A DNA stretch of 64,000 bases from Cafeteria roenbergensis (taxonomy: Eukaryota > Sar > Bigyra > Bicosoecida > Cafeteriaceae): the NCBI GenBank assembly GCA_008330645.1, contig VLTN01000076.1, positions 62,001 to 126,000 on the forward strand, in the 5' to 3' direction. Shown here one piece after another: positions 11,920 to 24,501 of this stretch. Within the stretch, counting starts at the first letter, position 1, and the number at the start of each line of letters is the position of its first letter. The notes below the pieces were generated by a model, which was given only the letters and a program-made list of their open reading frames with translations, was not told the DNA's origin and made no database searches. Made by a program: the position numbers and the translations under genes.

Positions 11920-14900
11920 ATGAGCGTCGCCCCGCCCCGCGCTGCCATTGCGCTGTCGTGCATACTCGCCGCGTGCATGCTGGCTCAGTCGGCAACGCTG
12001 CTGGCTTCCGACTTGGACGCCTTGCAGAGTGAGGCGGGTTGCGCGCTTGCCCACAGAAGCCGCGCTGGGCAGCGGTGCCCCCTTGACCTCATTCGGCCGC
12101 TCTCCGCCCGCCGCTGCGCCCGCCCCCGCAGTGTTTTATGCGGCCTCCAACGCAGACGTCAGTGCTGCTGCGCGCTCCGTGCTTGACTGGGACCTGCGGG
12201 CGGCCCATCCGTGCTCGGAATGGAGCGGACTCACCTGTGTCGGCAATCACTCCTTCCTGAGGGTTGCTGCTCTCAATCTCACCAGCAAGGGCAGGGCCCC
12301 GCAGGGTGCTCTCACGGTGCGACTGGAGCACCTGTGCGCGTGAGCTGACCCGCTGCGCAGCGAGTGCGGTGGCCCCCGAGTGCCCCTGCTCAGGCCGCGT
12401 CGCCGACAACCTCATCACCAGTCATCGCGCGTGGCTTGGCGGAGGGGGGGCTGGGGGGGGGGGGGGGGGATCGGGGACGAGCGGGGGGGCCTGCGAGGAC
12501 GACGGACGGACGGACGGACGGACGAAGGAGTAGCGGCCCCAAGGCACGTCTCGCCAGAGCGCCCAAATGCAGCACGTGCAGGTGTCTCAGCTGGCCGCCC
12601 TGTCCTCTGACCTGTGCTTGAATCGCAGCCTCGACGGTCTGGCTTCACTGGACCTGAGCTGGACAGCAGTTATCGGTGGCGTCCCAACATGCTTCTCGAC
12701 ACTTGCCAATCTGTCTTTTGCCGACCTGGGCGCAACGGGCGTAGGGTCTCGGCTGTTCCTCCGGCCGCTGATGCAGCGCATGCCCGACTCGCTTCGTACG
12801 CTGCTTCTCTACAACAACCCACAGCTGTATGGGTCGCTGTCGAGCACGTCTGGACACCTTCCCGCGAGCCTGAGAGTCCTGTCGCTGTCTGACACTCCAG
12901 TGGATGGGTTTCTGTCGCCGTGGCTCGAGAGCTCGGGTCTGGAGTCGTTCAGCTGCCTGAACACGCGGGTAGGCGGCCAGCTGCCGGCGGCGCTACCGCC
13001 GACTATGAAGTGGCTTGCCTTGGGCGTGACCCATATGACGACTCGCGGTGTCCACAGTAGCCTGACTCCAATCTTCGGCGCGATCCCTCAGTCGTACTGC
13101 CAGATGAAGGAGCTTGAGGTCCTGGTTCTTCGCGGCGTGTGCCTCGGCGGCGCGATTCCGGACTGCGGCGCAAACTGGACAAAGCTTCGCGTGCTTGACC
13201 TCTCGTTCTCATTCGTCGGCGGCGAACTTCCAGCCAGCGCGGCTGAGTGGAGGAGCCTTGAGGCTGCGCGTCTGTCAGACAACGTGTTCACAGGGCTCGG
13301 AGGTCTGGCCAGCCTCATTCGTAGCGGATCGCCAGCTTTAGCCGAACTGGTCATGGGCCGAAATCTGTGGGGGTGGGGCCACGTGCCGCTGGTGCGCTGC
13401 GCGCTTGCCGGCACAACCGTGACTGCGACTCCCGAGGAGGCCGCTTCCTCTCCCGCGGAGCCCCGGGGAAATGTCAGCACCGTTCCCTGGGACAGCTTGG
13501 CAGGACTGCCCAAGCTGAGAGTGCTGGACTTTGGGGGCTCGGGTGTTGCTGACGAGCTCCCGTTCAATGCCTCGGCGCTGCCCGACGGGATCGAGGTGAT
13601 CGACCTGCGCAACTCGCGGCTCGCAGGGCCAGTTCCACTGCCCCGCAACACAAGCTCGCTCAAGGCTCTATCGCTCCGCCGGGCTGGGACGCTTGCAGAA
13701 GCTGAGGCGAGCTGCAGCGACAGGGTTGACGCTTCCGAGTCGCTGGCTCGACTCCTCGTCCACGGCGTCGAGTACTGGGACGGATCAGGGCTCGGCCTGT
13801 GCGGGGAGCTTCCAGTCGGCTGGCTGTCCGGGCTCCTTGGCCAACGGGGTGGAGCGACAGTTTGGCTTGGCGAGAACCAGCTGTCTGGGGACGTGGTGGC
13901 CAATGTGAGCGCACCCAACTCGACGACGCAGCTGGGAGTGAACGACTTACCGCTTGCGACGGTGCAGCTTCGCCTGACGGGCCTATCCGGCGACACGGGC
14001 CTGGCTTTCCTGGACACTTCGCGCACGCGTGTTGCTGGCGGCGTGTCGGATGTTGCCGCTTCGTCGCTGGTGGCCAGCCAGGCGTCCGGGGCAATCGACG
14101 TCGGGCTTGCGTGCTGTCTCACGTCCCAAGCGTCCCGCGTGTGGGACGTGTCTGGGACGCCTGTGGTTGGCAGCCTGAACATGAGCTGCCTGCTGGGCTC
14201 GCTCTTCTCGAGCTTTGCTGTTGCAGCACGGGCCGAGGATGGAGCCGGCGGTGCAGCGAGTGCGTCGCCAGCGAGCAAGCCACGGCTGGTTGTCGACGAC
14301 GCTTTCGCTGGCCTGGTCCGATCGATTTGTGGGCCGGCCCCTGCCACATGCTTCGTCCCGTGGAACATGGAGTCCGACCCCCGCTTCAGGGGAACCACGA
14401 CCCTCACCCTGCTCGACTTGCGAAACTTTCACGTCGAGGGGGACGCACAGGTGTTTCTGGACAGCCTTTGCTTGTTCGCAAAACTCTCAGTCATTCGCTT
14501 GGTTGGGCTCGGGCTGAAAGGCAGGCTCCCGCCATGTCTGTCTGGCAGCGAAAAGCTGTCACAACTCTCCGTGGCAGACAACTTGCTCTCGGACCTCGGG
14601 CGAGATCCCAGCGACTACGTCGTTCCGGCTGACTCGGTGTTTGGCTTGAGTATCGCCAACGTGCACAGCTCATCCAGTGTGTCCAGGTTTCCAGAGCTGA
14701 AGGAGCTCGACGCTTCGCGGACGCCGCTTGTGGGGTCGCTAGGGGCAGTGATGTCGCAGTTCTTGCAGTCCCCCAAGCTTGCGAGTGTCGACTTGTCGGG
14801 TTCAAGCGTGTCGGGCCGAATCGACGAGCTGACCGACCGGTTTCGCGTGGCGCTAGACGTAAGCCAGGTTGACGCGGCGGAGACTCGGCAACTCCGCCGC

Positions 14901-17900
14901 ATCGAATCACCGGGCGTGTCAGCGCGCATGGGCGGGCCAACGGGTGTGGATCAGGACTTTGGGGATATCACGCTTGCCCGCTCGCTGCTCCGAGTTGTGT
15001 ACGACGCTGCGGAGCGGGGTTTGCTTGGGCTGCAGTCCCTCAACCTCGCGGAAACGCTTGTTTTCGGCGCGCTGCCCAAGTCCCTCCCGGTGGCCCTGAG
15101 GGAGCTGAACCTTTCGTCCACCGCGGTCGAGGGCGAGATTCACCGGGCCTTTGCCGCGCTGGACGTGCTCGACGCCAGAGCGTGCCCCCTCCTCCGCGGG
15201 CCGCCCCTCCCGCCCTTCGGCGCCGACGCCACGCTCGCCCTCCCGGCCGTGCTGCGCCCCTTCTGGACCGACCAGGCGGTCAGGGAGCGCCTCGGCGACT
15301 GCTGTGGCCTCTCGGACTTCATGGCGCCCGCCGTGTCGCCGGTGTACGAGACCGTGCCGGGCGCGGCCCCCGAGGGCTTCGACGGCGAGGTGGAGTGCCG
15401 CGCCGTGTACAGCCCGGCCAACCCGGGCCTGCAGCTGTTCATCACGCCCGAGTACGACAACTGGGCCCGGGCGAGGTGCAAGAAGGGGTCGTTCGGGTTC
15501 GGGCGGTGGTGCTCGCGGTGCCCGACCGGCTCCACGACGGCGTCGGCGGGGGCGCAGACGATTGACGAGTGCGAGTGCGAGGCCGGCGAGGAGATCCGAG
15601 CCCTGGCGACCGCGTCCGCGGGAGCGGTGCCGAGCAGCGGGCAGGGCTGCGCGGCCTGTCCGGTCGGGACGTTCCGGGCCTGCGGGCGGCGGCTCGTCGT
15701 GCTCGCAGTGCCCCGGGAACGCGACCACGGCCGAAGCGGGGAGCGTGTCGGACCGCGACTGCGAGTGCGAGGCTGGCTTCGAGCCCGAGTTCGCGACCAA
15801 CGCGACGCTGGGCCGCCGCGTGCTGGTGGGGTGCCGGCCGTGCGCGCCGATGTGGACCAAGGCGGACCGCGGGAACGGCATGTGCCGTCCGTGCGCGGCA
15901 GGGTGGTACTCGCTGTCGCATGGCTCCGTGTCTTGCGAGCAGTGCGCGCCGGACGGGGTGCTGTGCCCGGGCGACGGCACGCTCAGCTTCCTCCCAGGGT
16001 TTTGGGTCCCGGGCAGCGACCCGGCTGGGGCCGATGCAGTGCCCAAGCCAGGGGGCCCGCTCTCGCCTTGCCCCAACCATGGCGCGTGCGTGGCGGGAAC
16101 CAACGGCACTGCAATGCGTTGCCGCAGAGGGTATGCCGGCGCCGCTTGTGCAGCATGTGCACCTGGATTCGAGTGGCAAGCACCATTCGTGTGCGCGGAG
16201 TGTGGAGAGCCTGCTGCTTCCCTTGGCCTGCTTCTTGGGCTCGCAGCGGCAGTGGGATGTGCCCTGGTGCTGGTCGGGGAGCTGACCGCGATGCAGGTGC
16301 GGAGCGACGGTCGTTCCGCGTTGTTGAGAGTGCTGCTTGAGCACTTCTTGTCAATGTCCTTGCTGCTCAATTACCTTTGGGTGCTCCCCCCGACAATCGC
16401 GACTTGGCTCGGGGTGTTTGACGCGGCCATCGTGATCGATCTGGCTGGCAGCCCTTGGGCGTGCCTCGCGGGCTCGCCAGCGCCCGTTGTTCGGCAAATC
16501 GGCAAGCTCTTGGTGCTGATTGTGTCCTCCGTTGGAACCGCCCTGATCGCGGTGCCAGCAGCGACGATGGCATTTCGAGGCTTTTCGCGGCGTGCGGCTC
16601 AGGCGTGCTGCCGGCAGGCTGTGCTCGCTCCAGTCGACGGCATCCGGGCTGCGGCAAGTGCAATGGCGGCGCCGTTGAGGCCCGCCTCTGGCTCGCACCT
16701 GCCGGACGCGCCGTCCTTGTCGCCTCTGCCGTCTAGGATCACCAATCAGGCCGTGTTCGTGCCAGGTTCGGGAAGCGTTACAGCGCGGAGAAACAATCCG
16801 ATCGACAAACTTCGTGGCCCGGAGGCCCGGCCGCCGAAAGCCGCGGACGAGCAAGCAGCGCCTGGAGACGGACAGCCCGCAGTATGCAGCTGGCGCCACG
16901 CGGCGGAGGACGTGTTGAGCTGCGTCCATCGCTGTGCGGCCGCACGGTGCTGGCGGCTGGGCACCAACTCGTCCGTTTGGATCTGGTCACGCCCGCAACT
17001 TCGAACGCGCGCGAAGGCGGCCAGCGTGGTTCTTGCACTGGTCACGTACCCTGCTGCCCTGCGCTGGGGAGTGGACCAGCTTCGCTGCACCTCGCTTGCT
17101 CCCGGCGTGCCGCTGGTTGTTCGCTCGGAGCCACTGCTGTGGTGCAACTCCCCGGAGCACACGGTCCTGAGAGCGTTGGCCATAGCAACTCTGATCGCCA
17201 TTGGAGTCGGCCTGCCGCTTTTCTTCTCCAAGACACTGCTTCGAGAGGCCGCGCGCGGGCGGCTGCTGGGGCAGGCCACAATGGAGGTCTATGGGGGACT
17301 GTACCTGGGGATGGACTTCTTGAAAGAGGCGCGGGTCGAGTCCGCTGGGCGTGCGGAGCCCTTTCAAGCTGCAGCATGGCCGTTGGCCTCGGCTGGGGCC
17401 TGTGCCAAGGGCCGCTGCGGAGGCTCCGTGTTGGGCGCTGCAGGAAAGCACGGGGCAGTGCGTTGTGCTTGCCCTCCGCGCACGCTGCTATATCTCTGGC
17501 AGCCATGCGTGGTCCTGTTGCGGTTTGCCGCTTTGGCGATGGCTCTGGGCGGGGCGGCCTCGCCGTGGGGCCAGGGCATCGGGAGTGTGCTCGTGCTCTC
17601 GACGGCCCTGCTTTTGACAGCTGCAGTCCAGCCGAACTCGTCCCGGACGGTGAATGCGATGACCCTCGTGTCGTTGGGACTGCAGATCGCAACTGTGCTG
17701 GCGGCGATGGCCGCGGCGGCGCAGTCGGCGCAAGCTCTCGGCTCGGCCTCTGCCACCCAAGTGCCGCGAGTCTCTTCGCTGAGCTACCTGCTGCTCGGAT
17801 CGTCTGCCGTGCTGAACGCGGGCGCGATTCATGTGGAGTCGCTCGAAATCCCCGTGGTAGCTGCTCAGTTTGGCTTCGTTGTCGCCTGTGTCGCCCTGGC

Positions 17901-18222
17901 CGCCACGGCAAGTCCCTACCGAGTCATCGGGAAGCAGCCGCAGCGGCCGGGCCAATCCAACCGGACGACGCAGCTGCGGATTGTGCAAGATGCGATGGCC
18001 GAGGCCAGCATACGGCGACACATGAAGGCGGGCGGAGCTCTCGCGCCCTCTCCGCATTCATCCTCCACGAGCACGTTCCAGACGTCGCCGCTGCCCGTCG
18101 ATGGTGGCCCAACTCTGCGTCGTCCAGGACTTCACCACCACGCGGCAAGCGACCCCGTCGCCGCTGTTCTGCCGGTGGGGCGCAGCCCTGCAGCTGCAGG
18201 CTTGGCCAGCGCACCGCTCTAG
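11920..18222 (+). CDS. Receptor B: tandem paralogue of receptor A, reading frame changes once inside the Cys-rich region
   Basis: Exon 1 (11920-12028) encodes a signal peptide. Exon 2 (12132-12339) encodes an LRR N-cap (CSEWSGLTC). The main exon starts near 12560-12591; its acceptor is uncertain because no GCAG candidate keeps phase with the GTGAGC donor at 12340. LRRs continue to about 15120, then the tract shared with receptor A, then a polytopic domain (about 8 helices) to 18222. In the shared tract, at about 15676-15683, copy B has one base more than copy A, so the LRR part and the membrane part lie in different frames. This host gene is therefore either a recent pseudogene, read through some unseen mechanism, or affected by a sequencing error. 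Both halves otherwise remain open and conserved. Outside the shared tract the two proteins keep their layout but little identity. Confidence 0.75.
12453..12528 (+). repeat. G17 homopolymer and GGAC/GACG tandem repeat in receptor B intron 2
   Basis: A run of 17 guanines (12453-12469) is followed by GACG units (about 12501-12526). The sequence lies in the intron upstream of the main LRR exon and makes the exact acceptor hard to assign. Confidence 0.8.
15124..15994 (+). repeat. Near-identical tract shared by receptors A and B (copy in B)
   Basis: Partner of 7774-8643. It carries the single extra base near 15680 (CGGGCC versus CGGCC in copy A). Similarity stops abruptly where the two proteins diverge after the CPGDGTLSFLP motif. 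Confidence 0.9.
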
Positions 18223-18749
18223 CGTGAAAACAAGTGCCACGCCGTGTGCGGGACATGTGCTTTTGATTGTTGTTTGCTTGCTATTGCCCAATTTGCAAGG
18301 TGCGTCTTGGCAGTCCGAGTTGTGCGCTGCGTGCTGACGACTTCCTGAAAGCTCGCGAAGCACCAGCGCACCACGCAACCGCCCAGCAACAGACAAAGAG
18401 GGTTTAGGGCGCTACGAGTGGCCATGCTTGCCGCCTCAGGTGCAGCGCGCGGCTCGCGCTGCGGCGCGAGGCCAGCTTGGGTCGCCTCTGCCAGCACTCG
18501 CGAGCGCGCCGGCGGGCACTTGTGCGCACTGGTCGGTCCTGTGCGCAGCAAAACCGCGCCAGTCTTGCTTCTGCGCTTTGGTGCCAGACGCCGCCGATTG
18601 TTTTCGGGACACAATCGGGTGCGTGAGGAGGCGGAAGGCAGCGCGCTTCGTTGGCACCTGCGGGTGCGCTGTGAATGTGGGCACCAGCAGCCACTGCGCC
18701 TTGTTTCGGCCACACGCGCCCCCTTCGCAGAACCTGACCAGAGGAAGCC
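18223..18749. other. Intergenic region upstream of the giant Ala-rich gene
   Basis: 527 bp between the receptor B stop and the proposed start of the next gene. Open frames overlap on both strands but none shows a family motif. An upstream non-coding or coding exon of the next gene could lie here. Confidence 0.35.
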
Positions 18750-21700
18750 ATGCTGGTCAGCTTGCTGGAACGTCGGCGTTGCGGTGCGCGAGGGCAGCGG
18801 CTTGCGACGTGCGCGGAGCTCGCCACAACCTTGCCCAAGTTCGCCGCCAAGGTGAATTCCGACCACCACGGCATGGTCAGCATGATAGGAGCCATTCAGC
18901 AGTCCCAGGGCCAGTCGGGCACTGCCCGCGGGTCGTGCATGGCCGTGATGTCGGCGATCTCGGTGAGCCGACGATTCCTGCTGCTCCGAGGCCCACGTCT
19001 GCCGCTGGCCGCCGCGCAGCCACCGGCTGTGCTTCGCGCCCACCCAGTCCCTTGGCTGGTCCTCCCCCCTTTGCCCCGCGCAGGTCCTTGGGGAGTCGTG
19101 CCGGGAGCCCGATCCACAAGCCGACGAAGACGAGGTTGCCAACACTCGGGCGAGGATGGTGCAAGCGCACGGGCTCGGGGCCGTGGACGCGGTGATTGCC
19201 CTCACCGCGCGACTCGTGCGGGACTTGGCCTGCCTTTCAGACGATTCTCCCGCGCGCAGCGGGCAAGAGGAGCTCGGCCGCCAGGCGCTTGCGGGCCAGC
19301 TTGTGGGCACGACTAGCTCTGCCTTGCTGGTGCTCCACTCGCTCCTGGCTGGGCCGGGGGGCGCACACGCGTGCAGGCGCCTTCGCCGCAGCGCGGGCGC
19401 GCAGCTGTTCCTCGGCCTGGCGGGCGCTGTTCCGACGGCTTGCCGCACAGCGCTCATCGCGCTCGACTACGTCGTTGGCACCGATGGGGAGAGCGTGCCG
19501 CTGTCACCGCCTCTGCTGGCCGGGCTGGCGACGGCGGCCGAGGCGGGGCCGATCCAGGCCTGCCTGGCCGCGCGCGTGCTGTGCGCCGTCACAATCTCTC
19601 CCGACAGGGGCAAGGGCGCGTCTCTGGAGGCGCTGGAGGAGGCGTTTTGGGACAGCACATGCCGGCAAAGCCGCGTGGCGACGGCCTCCAAGACGACGTT
19701 GACCCTGTCCACGGCGCTCTTGTCGCGCTTCCTTGCTGTGTCCGCGGTGCCGCTGCCCGACGGGGCGGGGACGGCTTGCGGCGCGGGGCCCCTGACGGCC
19801 GCCCGGTCGTCAGGGTACGCGTCTGCAAGGGCTCTGAGCGACGAGGACAGGGCGGTGCTGGCGGTGCTGCAGTCGCCGGGAGACGCTGCGGCCTTCCCTG
19901 GCCCCGACGTGCGCCGCATGGCCGACCACAGGGCGCATTTGTTCGCGGAAGCCTTGGAGGCCAGCACTGAATCGCAGCCCGACCCGCTGTCCGAAGCGTC
20001 GGCGTTGGACATGATGGGGGTGATTTCTGACGCTCAGAGCGGCCCGGGCGAGCCTCGCGGCGACGCTGCCATGGCCGAGGCGTTGCTGGACCTCGCTGCC
20101 GCCCGGGACGCCAGCTCACTAGCGGACGCCTACTTGGGGGTGAGCCATTCCTCCCCGGACGAGGAGGACGAGGAGGAGGAGGAGGAGGAGGATGCAGAGG
20201 CCGGGGGGGGCGTTGCAAGCGAGGCCGAGGAAGCGGAGGCGGCGCTAGGTTTGCCGGAGGGCGCGCAGGGGCCTCGCAGCCGCCGCCGCCGCAGTCAGGC
20301 GCGCACGGTGGCCATCGGCGCCGCGAGGCAGGTTGCCGACGCCGTGGTTCGCTCTCGGCTCCGGCGCCGGCATCGGCTGCGGCAGGCCGCCTTGGCGGAG
20401 CGGAGCGGCCTGGAGCCAGCGATGGCTGCGTGGGCGGCGTCCCGCCCCAATCTCGCCTCCGCCCTGGAGATGCTGGGGGGCACAGCCTCCTCGCCCATCG
20501 TGAGTGTCGCCTACCACATGCGCGGGCCCCGTCCGGCGGCGGTGTCGCGCCTGTGGCTGGCGCAGCTGTGGAGCGCGTTTGCGAGCCCTATGGGCGCCGT
20601 GGTGCGCTCCGGCCTGCTGGTGGACACCGGGGCTGAGGGTGCGTCCATGTCGGCCATCGACGAGTCGCTGACGCTGACGGCGGGCTCCGCATCCGCCGCC
20701 AGCGAGGCAAGGTGGAGGGCCGCGGGAGCCGCCGACGACTCTGCGGACGGCAGCACTGAGGGCGTGGCGGAGGGCGTGGCGCTGGTGCGTTCCGCGCTCG
20801 CCGCCATTCGGGTCGACGCCCCGCCCACGGCTGGGGACGCAGTCGACATGCACAACATCCATGCCGTCGAATCCATAGCTGAGGCGTTCAGCTCCTCGCA
20901 GCGGCGAGACCGCTTCCTGACACAGGCGCCCCCGCGGACCTGGAAGCACAGCACCAGGGCGCCCCCCCTGGCGATTGACGCGGACCCGGTGCACCGAGCC
21001 GTAGCAGAGCAAGCGGGGCCGCGCCCGGCAGCCGACGCGGACGGTGAGCCACCGGCTGCCGCCCGCTGTTCGGCTGCCGTGGCTGCCGCGTCGCTGCGTG
21101 CGGGCGCCCAGACGGCTTCGCAGCGTGTCCTACCGGCTGGGGGTGCGCCCGTCGCACAGGCTCCCGCCCTCGTGGCCCCAGACACGGCTCTGGGTCGCTG
21201 GCAGCGGCAGGTGCAGTCGCTGCTGGCTGGCAAGAGCTCGCCCGTGCGGTCTGGCTCGGCGGCGGAAGAGGAGGACGGCGGCGTCGTGGCTGCCGCCGGC
21301 GCGGCGGCAGCAGCGGCGGCAGAGCTTGGGTGGGTCAGGGCAAGCCACGCATGGGCCTGCCGGGGCCGGCTTGACAACGCCGCTGCTGCAGCGGCGGCCG
21401 CCCGTCGGGTCCTCGTTCTGCGGACGAGAGCGACGCAGGCAGCCAGCGCCCGCCGGTCGTGCGCCAAGAAGCCAGCGTCTGAGCCAGCGGACGCCCAGGG
21501 CGCGCCCGCAGCGACGCAGGCCACCGCCAGGGTCAAGCGCGCCTTGGCAGCCTCCCTCGGCAGAAGCCTGGGCGTCGTCGACCGGTTCGAGCCTGCCAGC
21601 GCCGTGGCTGCGCTAGTGGCCGATGAGGCAGCGACGGCCCACCCGGTGTCCCCGGGCGGGAGGGCGGGCGCAGTCGTCCTCACGGCTGCCGACGGGACGT

Positions 21701-24460
21701 CTTGCGTGGAGTGGCCCCTCCTCAGCCCGCCCGACGTCGACGCTCTGGCGGAGGTGTCTGAGGTGTCCGACCCAGCAGCCGCTGCCGCCATCGCCTCCTG
21801 GCGCGTGGCCCCGTTCGGGGGCGGCGACGAGGCGTCGGCCGCACTTCCCGAGATGCGCAGGGCCATGACGTCGCTCGCGCCGGCGTGGTCCCGCCACTGG
21901 AACACTCCCCCCGCCGGCGCTCCGGCCGATGGCGAGGAAGAGGATGAGGATGAGGACGAGGACGAGGACGAGGCGGGACCCGCTCCTGCCGCAGCGACGA
22001 CGACAGCGGCAGCTGAGGCGGCAGCGCCCTCGGCAACGGCCGGTGTCCGGCAAGCAGCAGCTGCCACAGCTGGCGACGCAGTGGTTGGCTCGCCGCCAGC
22101 GCCGTCAGCCCTGACGGCAACGGACGCTGCAGCAGCACCGCTTGCCGCCGGGCCTGGCGTCGCAGCCTGCTCTCCCGGGCTCGACCTCGGGGCGCTGAAG
22201 CCGGCTCGCTGCCGCGCTGCCTATGGCGGGCTCGTGCAGTTGCTGGCCGGCCACGGCCTCGTGCCCACCTTCGGCCCGCACAGCCGCCCCACCCGCCTCG
22301 GCCGCCTCCTCGCCTCAGAGGTGTGGGTGTCGGACATGGGCCTTGCCCAGACCGACCCGCTCGTCGCCGTCTCTGCGCTGATGCACGGCCAGACTGGCTT
22401 CCAGGCCAGGCAGGCGCTCGAGGCGGCCGGCTTGCCGGCCCTGCTCCGCACGCAGCTCATGGCGCTGCCGCTGACCCACTGCCTCCCGGTAGAGCCCGTT
22501 GGCATCCACGGGCCAGACTGCACGTGCAGCGCGGAGGGGGCCCACCGCGACGGCCTCTTGCGCGCAGCCAGAGACGTGACGGACGTCAGCGTGGCGGGGG
22601 CGACGCCGGCCCAGCTGGCGGGGATGGTGGCCGCCGCCTTGTCGCGGTACGAAGTGGCCACGCTGTGCGAGGACGACGACGCTCTCTGCGGCGCGGCCGG
22701 TGCGCTGCGGGCGCGAGCGCGGGCGCTGGGCGGTGCCGACCCGTCTGGCGACGCTGCTGCGAGCAGGGACGCGACCGAGGGCGCAGGCTCTACCGCAGCC
22801 GCAGCGGCTGCGGCAGGGGCAGCCTCCGCCGCCTCGGGATGCGGGGCGGCGGAACCTGCGGCCGTCGCGGGCTCTGCTGGCGCCGTCGCGCCGCCTCATC
22901 GCCCCTCGTCGCCCAGCGAGGCCCACGCAGCGGTTTCGCGCGCCTTGGAGGACGGCGTCCGCCAGTGGTCCGCCTTCGGGCCGGGAGAGCGCTGCGCCCC
23001 CTCCGCCTCCCTGGTGGAGTGTGCGCGCGCGGATCAGTCCGCGCAGGCTGCCTGGTCGCACAGGCCCCGCGGCCACGCCAGCGCAGCGGTCGGCAGGGCT
23101 GCGCTGTCGGCCATCGCGCCGGCCGGCCCAGGCAGCCCAGCGGGTCTCTCCGCCGCCGCGACCGCCCTGCCGGCAGAGCGGGTGCGGTGCCTGCTGGCAG
23201 CGGCCCCGACACGGAAGGCCCTCGCTCGCGCCCTGCACGCTGCGGGCGTGCCCGTGGGCGCGGGCTTTGTCGAAGCCGCAGACAGCCCCTGCCAGCTGGA
23301 CGCCGAGGCGGAGGTTCACTCGGTGACGCTGCAGCGCGCCTCGCGGCAGAGCTGTACCAGGCCGCCATTTGCTCCCCTTGGGTCGGCAGAGGCCGCCTCC
23401 GAGGGCGAGGAGCGTTCGCACAGCTGGGAGCACGCCGCCGCGTGGCGAGCTCTGCCGCGCGCTACCGAGGCCGCGGCTCGCCTGGTCGCGCTGGCAGCGG
23501 ACTGCGGCGCGATCCGCGCCCGCCAGCGCCTGGCGCTCGCGCAGGGGGCTCCGCCGGACCCTGCCGCCGGTCCGAGCAGCGAGGCAGAGCTCGCTGCCAG
23601 CCTGGTGAGCGACGCAACCGCCGAGATGGCGGCGGGAACGGCCGCGGGTGCCGGGCTGGAGCTTCCGGCGATCGGGTCGGAGGGCAGGGTCCGGGACACG
23701 CGCTGGGCGTCGCCGACTGGCTTGGCTGATTCGCTCGTGGGGGGCGGTGCGAGCAGACCCGACCTGGCCAGAGGCGCCGCTGCCTCCGCTGCCCTGTGGG
23801 CAGGCACCGCGGTGGGCGCAGGCATGCTCGCTGGCAGGGGCGCGGGCGTGGGCGCGGGTGCGGAGGTCCCCGTGGGGTGGGGCGACGCGAGCGGCCGGCC
23901 GTGGCTCCTGCCTTGCTCGGAGCCGGCGGCGCCCGACCAGTACGCGAAGAAGAGCATTGCCTACCGATACGCATGGGACCCCGCCTTCGGCGACCTGGTG
24001 ATGACGGCCAAGGGGCGGCGTGCGCTGGGCGAGCGCCGGTCCGCGCTGGTGGGGGGCGAGTCTCCGACCACGCCCGCCTGCGTCGAGGAGGCAGTGACCG
24101 CAGCCCTCCTCCTCCCGAGGGGCTCCGTGGTCGGCCCGGGCGCGCTGTCCGATGGCATGGCGGTCGCGTTCAGGGCGCTGCTCGCCGCTGTGGCGGGGCC
24201 CGCGGCGCCTCAGCTCCTGGCTCCGGCCGCTGCGCTGGCCAGCGCCTTCCGCGCCGCATCGGTGCAGGCGGCCGGTGTGTCCGGCACTGGGGAAGAGCCC
24301 GCGCCCTCTGGGCTGGAGGCCGCTCTCCGAGCGTCGTCGTCGCTTGCAGTGATGCCGCCGCTGGTTGCGGAGGCGGCCATGGCTGGGGCGGGCCCCGCGA
24401 TCCAGGCGGCCAAGTCCGCTGCCGCCGGCCTGGCGCGCAGCGGGTCTGGCGGCGGCGGCG

Positions 24461-24501
<41 letters not shown>

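Noticed and set aside
18219-19457. 412-codon minus-strand frame upstream of the giant gene
   Set aside because: Low-complexity Arg/Ser/Ala translation; the plus strand has an in-phase exon pair here.
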